A stretch of 41,252 nucleotides of DNA from an uncultured bacterium (lineage in GTDB: Bacteria; Bacillota; Clostridia; Lachnospirales; Lachnospiraceae), in assembly GCA_947643145.1 (NCBI GenBank), contig CANRVD010000021.1:1-41252 (forward strand), read 5' to 3'. Both the position numbers and the translations under genes were made by a program. The notes under the pieces are model-generated. The model was given only the letters and a program-made list of their open reading frames with translations. It made no database searches and was not told where the DNA came from. Below, one piece after another: positions 35,262 to 41,252 of the stretch. Each line of letters starts with the position of its first letter. Position 1 is the stretch's first letter.

Positions 35262-35681
35262 CATCTCACTCAAACAATAGACTGCATGCTTCACCAACAA
35301 ACCTATTGTCATAAATCAAACTGTATCCAAAGGCTTTCACATCCCTTCGACACAATAATCATTTAATTCGTAAAAAGAATCCACCAAGAATGTTCCATGC
35401 CTTAACGTCAGGCCAAACCTTCCGCTTCAGGTCATCACAATCATAACATATTATCCATTTTTATACAATCTGTAATTTCCTATTCACACCAAATTTATAG
35501 TAAAGTGAGCCAAATACTTTGCGATATCCTTTCACCGTCTGATTATGTGGTTGATGGTGCACAGGAATTGGACAGAATTGTAATTGACGTAATAAAGGAG
35601 TTACACTATTTTAGATACTGCAAATTATTTTCAATAATTAATAGTTTTTATCTAATTTGCGTTCGATATTGTTATATAATA

Positions 35682-35730
35682 GTGCAAATTGATGAAGCCA
35701 ATAAACAACTGAACCTTTTGACCCCAACAT
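35682..35730. repeat. 49-bp dispersed repeat, copy B
   Basis: Starts GTGCAAATTGATGAA and ends CTTTTGACCCCAACAT; 40 of 49 positions match copy A at 28852-28900. On the plus strand it reads VQIDEANKQLNLLTPT. It ends 9 nt from the stop codon of the minus-strand SpoIIE-type gene, the same relation as copy A to the GH5 gene. Confidence 0.7.
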
Positions 35731-35739
35731 CATTACATT

Positions 35740-37857
35740 CTAATCATGACTGCCAAAATACCGAAATACCATCATGGTACTATCCTGCTTTTGCACAGCC
35801 TCTCCTGAGAATCTCTGCAAATCCTCTTCTATTCCCTCTAAAATCCCCTCCAGCTTATATTCATGCCGCACCAGTCCATTCAAATACTCATACAGATACT
35901 CCTGCGTATATTCATTTCCCTTTTCATCCTGCGTCTCTGCCAGCCCTCTGGTATATAAAAAAACCATATCCCCCTGTGCCAGCCGGACGGACTGCTGCCA
36001 GTATGGTACATTTTCCATATTGCCAAGTGCAAAGCAGGATTTTGCACGTAGAAAATCAAAATCTGCACCGGAATGCTTCCACAATGGCGGTGCCTGCCCT
36101 GCATTGACATACTGCATACTTCCGGTTACCAAATCAATAATGCCAATAAATACCGAAACCGTCAGCCCTGCATCATTTCTATAACTAAGCTGGTTATTCG
36201 TTTCCACCAGAATACGGTCCGGCTGATAACCAAGCTGCGCATAATTTTTGATATGTGTTTTTGTAACCACTGCAAGCATGGTAGCAGGAACCCCACTGCC
36301 GGAGACATCCCCAAGAACCATACAAAAATGGGAACGGTCTACTAAAAAGAAATCATAAAAATTTTCTCCCCCATTGTTAGCCGGCTGCAGCACTGCATAA
36401 ATATCAAATTCATTCCGTTCCGGAAATGCCGGAAATGTATCCGGAAGCATATTCCTCTGAATCTGTTTTGCCACAGCAAGCTCTGCTGTCATCCGTTCCT
36501 TGTCTATTGTCATCACCTGCAAGTTTGCCATATAATTTTTCAATTCCCCAAGCATCCTGTTGAATGCTTCTGCAAGCTGTCCAATTTCATCTTTCGTATC
36601 TACCGCAATGACCTGTTCAAGATTGCCGGAACCGACCTCTCCTACCTGATTCATCAGCCTACGGATTGGCCTTACAAAACCTGCCGCCAGCACATTTGTG
36701 ATAATCAGCACAGCTACTGCCCCGACAGCCGCGGTTACAACAAACAGAAAAATACTTTTCTGTATACTCTCTTCCACAATTCCCGTAATTCCTCTTGCAT
36801 TTTCCTCAATGCTAATCTGAATGTTTTCCGTTGTCTGGTTCATAACTTCCTGATTTAACACCAGACAAATCGTCCAGCCCGTTTCTTTCAGTTTGCTAAA
36901 TGCATAAATTTCATCTCCGGCATCTACAATTTCACCCTTGCCTAAATATTTTTCTATTTCTTCTATTTTCTCCTTGCTTTCCCTGCTATTATCCTTATAA
37001 TCTTTTGTGGCATGCATCAGTTTCCCATCCTTGTCAAAGAAAATGACAGATATAATTTGTTCCTCATTAAAGTCCTGCAATATATTCCTGAAATTTTCTG
37101 CCTCCATATCCCCCGCTGCGCATCCTTTGAAATATCCATTCCCGTCATAGACCGGCACGACACAGATAACCTTTTCCTTCCCCGTTACCTTTCCGGTAAA
37201 CACCCCTGACCAGTACAGATATGTATCCTTTTTCTTCTCTTTGGCACTTTTCTTTTTTGCATGTTTTTTTGCGTACTTCTCTGCATGCTTTTTCACCTGC
37301 TGATACCAGTCTTCCTTACGCAAATCCTGATAATTTGTTCCCAAAGATAAATTTGTTCCATCCAGACACATTCCACTCTGTGTAACTACATAAAGGTCTA
37401 ATGCATCCAGTTTTTCGGCATCATAGGAAGGCAGATTTTCAATAAAACCACGGACTGGGGCAATTTCTCCAAATTCATACGCAATTTTTGTCTGATTTGT
37501 CTTTCCTATCAGTCCCACTTTACCGTCAAAGGACACATCTGCATTTCCATCCTGATACAGCGCCATCGTCTCATCTGCAATTGCCACAACATGTTTTCTG
37601 ATATCAGCAAATACCTGATTAAAATATTTATTACTCGCACTGGAAAAATCCCTGGCCGCCTGCTTATTTAATTCCCCCAGTGTCTGCTTTGTATCCTCTG
37701 AAAGCACCTGCGCTTCTTTATATCCCCTCTCTTCAATGGATTCTTTTTGCAGCATAAGCTGTGACAGGGTTAATGCAAAAATGATACTACTAAAGCCAAA
37801 TGCCACCCCTAAAACCACCATTAAAAGTTTTGTTTTAATTTTCTGTATGGATTTCAT
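35740..37857 (-). CDS. dCache-HAMP-SpoIIE-type protein, phosphatase site probably degenerate
   Basis: A 705-residue membrane sensor, started at the ATG at 37857 with GGGAGG upstream. A membrane span (about 10-32), an extracytoplasmic dCache-like region to about 360, a second span (about 369-393), HAMP (394-446) and a PP2C/SpoIIE domain (about 480-700). Three of the usual metal/catalytic sites are altered: GGD is GGEN (496-499), YTDG is YTRG (634-637) and the DD before T is DS (about 692-693). GDVSGSG (516-522) keeps its Asp, and the AGH motif is AGQ. The protein may bind a partner rather than dephosphorylate it. A Lys/Ala-rich stretch at 188-210 inside the sensor is also unusual. The neighbouring upstream gene is a permease with a sensor segment. 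Confidence 0.85.
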   Translation of the reverse strand: MKSIQKIKTKLLMVVLGVAFGFSSIIFALTLSQLMLQKESIEERGYKEAQVLSEDTKQTLGELNKQAARDFSSASNKYFNQVFADIRKHVVAIADETMALYQDGNADVSFDGKVGLIGKTNQTKIAYEFGEIAPVRGFIENLPSYDAEKLDALDLYVVTQSGMCLDGTNLSLGTNYQDLRKEDWYQQVKKHAEKYAKKHAKKKSAKEKKKDTYLYWSGVFTGKVTGKEKVICVVPVYDGNGYFKGCAAGDMEAENFRNILQDFNEEQIISVIFFDKDGKLMHATKDYKDNSRESKEKIEEIEKYLGKGEIVDAGDEIYAFSKLKETGWTICLVLNQEVMNQTTENIQISIEENARGITGIVEESIQKSIFLFVVTAAVGAVAVLIITNVLAAGFVRPIRRLMNQVGEVGSGNLEQVIAVDTKDEIGQLAEAFNRMLGELKNYMANLQVMTIDKERMTAELAVAKQIQRNMLPDTFPAFPERNEFDIYAVLQPANNGGENFYDFFLVDRSHFCMVLGDVSGSGVPATMLAVVTKTHIKNYAQLGYQPDRILVETNNQLSYRNDAGLTVSVFIGIIDLVTGSMQYVNAGQAPPLWKHSGADFDFLRAKSCFALGNMENVPYWQQSVRLAQGDMVFLYTRGLAETQDEKGNEYTQEYLYEYLNGLVRHEYKLEGILEGIEEDLQRFSGEAVQKQDSTMMVFRYFGSHD

Positions 37858-37973
37858 GCATTTCCTCCCTTCTGCATCCCACAAGCCTAAAAGCTGCCGC
37901 TACACACAAAAGAATACTCATCGCAATAATTGACTAAATCCTCAAAACCCTACATCACAAAGATTTATAACCA

Positions 37974-37989
37974 CGTTGTACTAGTGTAC
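37974..37989. repeat. 16-bp sequence shared with the end of the 170-bp palindrome
   Basis: CGTTGTACTAGTGTAC is identical to the reverse complement of 8513-8528, the right end of the palindromic element. It contains the stop codon of the MFS gene. A chance match of this size in 41 kb is possible. Confidence 0.35.
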
Positions 37990-39930
37990 GGCACCAGAAC
38001 GGAATGCAAAAAAGAACAGCACTGTCACTACTGCATAACCAATGCCAAACAGCAACAGATACGTTGTCTTTCCATCCGGCTGAATTAGCAGGTTATACAG
38101 CATTGGACACACAATCTGCACTGCACTTCCCACACTGTTAAAGACGGTCAGCATACTTGCCGTATCTGCCTTTTGTACAGCAGGCAGTCCTGTAAAAAAT
38201 CCGGTAATCGCCGGTGTTCCAAAACCGTCAAATAATCCCATTATCCCGGCTGACACCAAAATAACCCCTATCCCCGAATCTACCAGCAAGACTAATATTC
38301 CTGCTGTTCCAAGCACCATTGCCACTACAAAAGACGCTTCCCCTGAAAGTTTCTTTAAAATATTCATCAATACCACACCAATATAGACACCTGCCAAACC
38401 ATTGATTAGATAAGCATAGCTTGTTGCTACGGCTGACTGTCCTACATTATTCATATAAACCGGAAGGAAGGAAACAACATACATCAGACCGATATTCAGT
38501 GGAATATCCCCAAGAATAATAACCTTTCGTACGGTTGGATTTTTTAACACTTCTTTAATTCCTGCAGACGCTTTGGAGGACTTTTGTACTGCCTGCGCCC
38601 TTCTGGCATTTAACATCTTCCATGGTACAAAAAGTAAGGTCAGTACAATCAGGCATACACAGATTAGAGCAGTAAAAAAATAATTAAACTGGTATCCCAT
38701 TGACTGTGCAAGAATCGAGCCAAGGGAAGCCCCGACTGTGATTCCTCCAAGAAGCCCGGCATTTAATTGCGCATAGTTACGGCTAATCGCAGCAGAATCC
38801 AGTGAACCTGCTGCCACTAAAGAATTTAGAAAATATTTCAAAAAGGCAAAACCAATTCCACAGAAGGCACGCAGCCCGATTAGCAAATAAGGAGAAGATA
38901 CTGCCATACATGCCATATTTCCCAAAATCAGAAATGGAAAGACAAAAAACACCAGCCGGTTCATCTTCGTATCTTGAAAAACCTTCTGAATCAGAAAGGA
39001 TGACAGCATAATGCATAAAAGCTCAATGGTCAGCGGCAGGGAAGCACTTACGGATTTTGACATACCAAATACCGCCACATCCCAGTTTCTCATAATAACT
39101 GCCGCGTATGGCATACTGGTATAAATCGCCGTATAAGACAAAAAAGACAGTAACTTAATCATGCCTCCCATTCCCATGAGCTGCTCTGGTGTTTCCCGGT
39201 TAAAATCCGGGCTGATTCTACCGGCAACTACATCGGCCAGATGCGTCAACTCATAAGTAATCATCAGACAAATGACAAAAATGGCCCCAAAAGTCAGAAG
39301 CATTAACTGAATTTTTCCATCAATATAGGACTTGCTAACAGATACCTCAATAACCGCCTGCCCATCCGCCACCTCCAGGTAAAGCACATTTGTCTCCGCA
39401 TTTTTTAAGATGTCATTTGTATCGAAATATTTTTTAACTACCGTAATTCCTCCAATCGCCGCATTTCCCTCAACCTTCTGAATCAGATAGTCCCCCACCT
39501 GTTCAATCTGCCCGATTGGCATTCCTTTCTCCAGCAAATCATCTATGGATTTTTGAATATATTCTGCCGCTGAGCCGGCATTATCACTAATCATCGTATT
39601 GTATTTTCCCTGATAGGTATGATACAGAAACAATATATAAGAAAACATTCCTGTCATAATAAAAATAACAGGCATATAGCAGATATACCACTTTTTTGCA
39701 GTCCCACGTTTATGGCATATAAAAAATAAAAAGAGCATCAGGCTGACAATCCCAAGGATGAACAGTTTTTTATTCCTAATATCGGATGCATCATTTTCCG
39801 ATACCAGATTTTTCTGCTCATAAATAACACAAAGATGGCCAATCAACTGTTTTTTCTGTTTAGAAACAGGAAATACCAGACTTTGCTGCTTCCCCGTTTG
39901 TATGAGTAAACATGAAAACGGAAAGCCCAT
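37981..39930 (-). pseudogene. MFS permease with N-terminal sensor segment, 5'-truncated
   Basis: The open frame of 649 residues codes for a membrane protein. Residues 15-50 (SLVFPVSKQKKQLIGHLCVIYE) look like the end of an extracytoplasmic sensor; then come spans at about 55-75 and 81-103, an outside segment to about 205, another span, and a 12-span major facilitator core (about 255-645). The apparent ATG at 39930 lies inside the terminator hairpin of the neighbouring XRE gene and has no Shine-Dalgarno sequence, and the protein begins mid-domain. The true 5' end seems to have been lost when the right-hand element inserted. It is followed by the SpoIIE-type gene 123 bp on, so the pair was probably one operon. 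Truncation is inference; the MFS core is clear and otherwise undamaged. Confidence 0.65.
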
Positions 39931-39945
39931 TGTTTCCGGCTTTCC
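39920..39945 (-). terminator. rho-independent terminator of the XRE gene, at the insertion junction
   Basis: GGAAAGCC pairs with GGCTTTCC around 10 nt on the minus strand, followed by GTTTTCATGTTT. It begins directly after the XRE stop codon and contains the apparent start codon of the MFS frame. Confidence 0.75.
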
Positions 39946-40167
39946 CTAAACTTCTTCTCCGGTTTCCCGGTCTACAAATACAATTTTTAAATCACATCCC
40001 AGCACTTCCGCAATCTGCCGAAGCTCTGATTCCTTGAAATCCCCGCGCTTTATTTTGTTGGAAAAATTCTGGCGCGTCTGGCCGGTCTGGTCAGCAACTG
40101 CCCCAAGAATCATATTCCGGCGCCGGATTATAAGCCGGATTTTTTCGGCTGTGTTCATTTCTGCCAT
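39946..40167 (-). CDS. small XRE-family repressor
   Basis: A 73-residue Cro/CI-type helix-turn-helix protein: TAEKIRLIIRRRNMILGAVADQTGQ with the HTH continuing TGQTRQNFSNKIKRGDF, then ELRQIAEVLGCDLKIVFVD. Short XRE proteins of this kind are common in phages and integrative elements. AAAGGGGGG precedes the ATG. It is divergent from the gene at 40341, and both promoters contain TACACTYTAAA-type sites, so it probably represses both. Confidence 0.85.
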   Translation of the reverse strand: MAEMNTAEKIRLIIRRRNMILGAVADQTGQTRQNFSNKIKRGDFKESELRQIAEVLGCDLKIVFVDRETGEEV

Positions 40168-40200
40168 GATGCCGCCCCCCTTTCTCTGTGTTGTACTGAT

Positions 40201-40229
40201 ATTATAGATTATACACTTTAAAATGTCAA
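40201..40229 (-). promoter_or_regulatory. consensus promoter of the XRE gene
   Basis: On the minus strand TTGACA, exactly 17 nt, TATAAT: a full match to the sigma-A consensus. The operator-like TACACTTTAAAATGTC (40212-40227) lies between the two boxes. Confidence 0.9.
40212..40227. promoter_or_regulatory. operator-like site within the XRE promoter
   Basis: TACACTTTAAAATGTC, an imperfect version of the palindrome at 40286-40301 (left half identical, right half 4 of 6). Confidence 0.6.
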
Positions 40230-40276
40230 TCTTAAAATAATACTTTATTTTTTATCATTTTTCTTTACATTTTTAC

Positions 40277-40305
40277 TTGACAAAATACACTCTAAAGTGT
40301 ATAAT
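40277..40305 (+). promoter_or_regulatory. consensus promoter of the 40341 gene
   Basis: TTGACA, exactly 17 nt, TATAAT: a full match to the sigma-A consensus, with an operator palindrome in the spacer. Confidence 0.92.
40286..40301. promoter_or_regulatory. operator-like palindrome within the plus-strand promoter
   Basis: TACACTCTAAAGTGTA has 6-bp inverted halves. It fills most of the spacer and overlaps the -10 box, the usual position for a repressor site. The XRE protein is the natural candidate. Confidence 0.7.
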
Positions 40306-40340
40306 ACAATCAGAAGTTAAGGAAAGGACGGTAAATAAAA

Positions 40341-40649
40341 ATGACAAATACACAAATCATCATCAATGAAGCAATCGCAAATGGGCTTTACACAAAAGAG
40401 GAAGTCGAAACAATTCTTGAAAGCGGACATATGATTCCGTTACATACTTTCCAGACATGGAAAAGCGCCGGATATATCGTAAGAAAAGGCGAACACGCAA
40501 AAATCACAACCCGGCTTTGGAAATACACCAGCAAGAAAAAATCTGCTGAAGCGGACGGCGAAACAGACGGCGAAGCCCTTAATCATTACTACCTTGCAAA
40601 AGCATTTCTTTTCACGGCTGACCAGGTAGAGAGAATAGCAACTGCATAA
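40341..40649 (+). CDS. mobile-element protein with ArdC N-terminal-like domain
   Basis: A 102-residue protein. The segment HTFQTWKSAGYIVRKGEHAK, then TTRLWKYT and AKAFLFTADQVERI, follows the order seen in the N-terminal ssDNA-binding part of ArdC/LtrC-type antirestriction proteins (TFKQAKELGGxVRKGEKG, then YxVFNVEQ). The catalytic C-terminal part of ArdC is absent. AAGGAAAGGACGG precedes the ATG. It is the first gene after the consensus promoter and belongs with the mobile-element genes. The family likeness is inference. Confidence 0.6.
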   Translation: MTNTQIIINEAIANGLYTKEEVETILESGHMIPLHTFQTWKSAGYIVRKGEHAKITTRLWKYTSKKKSAEADGETDGEALNHYYLAKAFLFTADQVERIATA

Positions 40650-40660
40650 TCAATCATATA

Positions 40661-40678
40661 GGCGGCCAAAAGGCCGCC
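40661..40678 (+). promoter_or_regulatory. GC-rich hairpin before the 40700 gene
   Basis: GGCGGCC pairs with GGCCGCC around four A residues, 21 nt before the next start codon and just upstream of its GGAAAGG ribosome binding site. There is no T-tract, so it may set mRNA processing or translation rather than termination. Confidence 0.6.
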
Positions 40679-40699
40679 GGAAAGGAAAGGTATATAAAA

Positions 40700-41155
40700 A
40701 TGTTGGATATGAACAATGTGGAAATCAAAACGGGGGATATAGTGGAAATCAGCGGCGCATATTTCAAGAATGACAACGGGCTTTATTTTGTGGAACGCTC
40801 TGCCGGGGATCCCGGATGGTCTGGCTCCGATCACTGCCTGCGGAAAATTTCTAAAACCGGAAAATTAAGCACGGCAAAACATAATATCTGTTTTTGGCCT
40901 ATCATGATAACAACAAATAGCTGGATGAAAAGGGCTGAAGCCAAACAATGGAACGCCGAACACGCACGGATCCAGGTCAGAAATGACATTGACCGTTCAA
41001 AAGTGGCCGGGCATTTCATGAGCGAAGCCGAAAGCATGATTCCAGCGATTGAGCGAATGTCATGGGATTTTGGGAAAGATTCAAAATGCGTCATGGATCA
41101 GAAAGAAAGGAAGTCTTTTCTGGAAAGCATTGCAAAAGAAATTTTATCAGCATAG
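40700..41155 (+). CDS. hypothetical mobile-element protein
   Basis: A 151-residue protein I do not recognise. The N-terminal half (VEIKTGDIVEISGAYFKNDN, then GLYFVER and NICFWPIMITTNSW) looks like a small beta-barrel; the C-terminal half is helical and charged. GGAAAGG precedes the ATG, with the same TATAAAA-like spacing as the gene before it. A second ATG lies three codons on. It follows the 40341 gene by 50 bp and probably shares its promoter. Confidence 0.7.
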   Translation: MLDMNNVEIKTGDIVEISGAYFKNDNGLYFVERSAGDPGWSGSDHCLRKISKTGKLSTAKHNICFWPIMITTNSWMKRAEAKQWNAEHARIQVRNDIDRSKVAGHFMSEAESMIPAIERMSWDFGKDSKCVMDQKERKSFLESIAKEILSA

Positions 41156-41158
41156 AAA

Positions 41159-41208
41159 ATCAGAGTAAATCAGAGTTTATCAGAATATATCAGAGTTTAT
41201 CAGAGAAA
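41159..41208. repeat. five 10-bp tandem repeats (iteron-like)
   Basis: ATCAGAGTAA, ATCAGAGTTT, ATCAGAATAT, ATCAGAGTTT and ATCAGAGAAA follow each other without gaps. The constant core is ATCAGA. A period of about one DNA turn puts the cores on one face of the helix, as in iterons or relaxase/parS-type sites. Confidence 0.75.
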
Positions 41209-41251
41209 CACGCTAAAGGCTCATATTTCGATTTTATGGCCTTTAGCGTGT
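41208..41251 (+). terminator. hairpin with 13-bp arms at the window edge
   Basis: ACACGCTAAAGGC and GCCTTTAGCGTGT are perfect arms around an 18-nt AT-rich loop, directly after the tandem repeats. The window ends at the arm, so a T-tract cannot be checked. A terminator for the 40341-40700 operon or part of an origin are both possible. Confidence 0.55.
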
Positions 41252-41252
41252 A

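Noticed and set aside
35340-35460. Short open stretch on the minus strand (DCDDLKRKVWPDVKAWNILG and beyond)
   Set aside because: It reads like protein, but it has no start codon after the preceding stop, is only about 31 codons long and matches nothing that I know.
35505-36107. A 200-codon open frame on the plus strand after copy B of the 49-bp repeat
   Set aside because: Most of it runs antisense through the conserved SpoIIE-type gene. Only the first 75 codons are outside, there is no ribosome binding site, and no domain is recognisable. It may contain a remnant, which is reported as the repeat.
41159-41208. CRISPR array
   Set aside because: The units are only 10 bp and directly adjacent, without spacers.

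Overview
The window looks like a piece of a low-GC, spore-forming clostridial chromosome, most likely Lachnospiraceae. The evidence is gene content and sequence character: a Firmicutes-type str operon with a 137-residue S12, a YyaC-type sporulation protein, an [FeFe]-hydrogenase maturase (HydG) with a TM1266-type regulator, plant- and host-glycan genes (GH5, FucI, an isomerase-XylB pair) and strong AGGAGG ribosome binding sites. No rRNA, tRNA or CRISPR array was seen. The genus is inference.

Layout. 1-5.7 kb: a small CD3324-type regulator, then the str operon on the minus strand (rpsL-rpsG-fusA-tuf) with a consensus promoter before rpsL, a second one before tuf, and a strong terminator after tuf. 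5.7-8.25 kb: a two-gene envelope operon, a LysM membrane protein with an MPN-like N-terminal domain followed by a DUF5711 protein. 8.35-8.52 kb: a long palindromic MITE-like element. 8.6-13 kb: yyaC (plus), facing pfkA-dnaX-ybaB-recR (minus). 13-15.7 kb: a small membrane protein and glycogen phosphorylase, with two tandem terminators between them. 15.8-21 kb: cheD-moxR-DUF58-transglutaminase on the minus strand. 21-25.1 kb: L-fucose isomerase, then a BlaI-type repressor and M56 sensor protease pair with an apparent BlaI operator.

25.1-28.7 kb: a plus-strand operon of a FucI/AraA-like isomerase and xylulokinase, joined across an intercistronic hairpin. 28.7-32.3 kb: a hairpin element, a GH5 glucanase and nadB-nadC behind a promoter with a perfect palindrome at the start of the transcript. 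32.3-33.2 kb: a soluble PocR-type chemoreceptor. 33.3-35.1 kb: hydG and its TM1266-type regulator. 35.7-39.9 kb: a dCache-HAMP-SpoIIE protein whose phosphatase site looks degenerate, and an MFS permease with an N-terminal sensor segment that seems to have lost its 5' end. 39.9-41.25 kb: one end of what looks like an integrated element: an XRE repressor divergent from two accessory genes, near-consensus divergent promoters with matching operators, and 10-bp tandem repeats with a hairpin at the window edge.

The most unusual signals are the probable pseudo-phosphatase next to a truncated sensor-permease at an insertion junction, the M56 protease carrying an LCP-like C-terminal domain, the inactive-JAMM-like LysM protein, and three sets of non-coding repeats: the 170-bp palindrome, a dispersed intergenic motif, and a 49-bp repeat placed just after two minus-strand stop codons.
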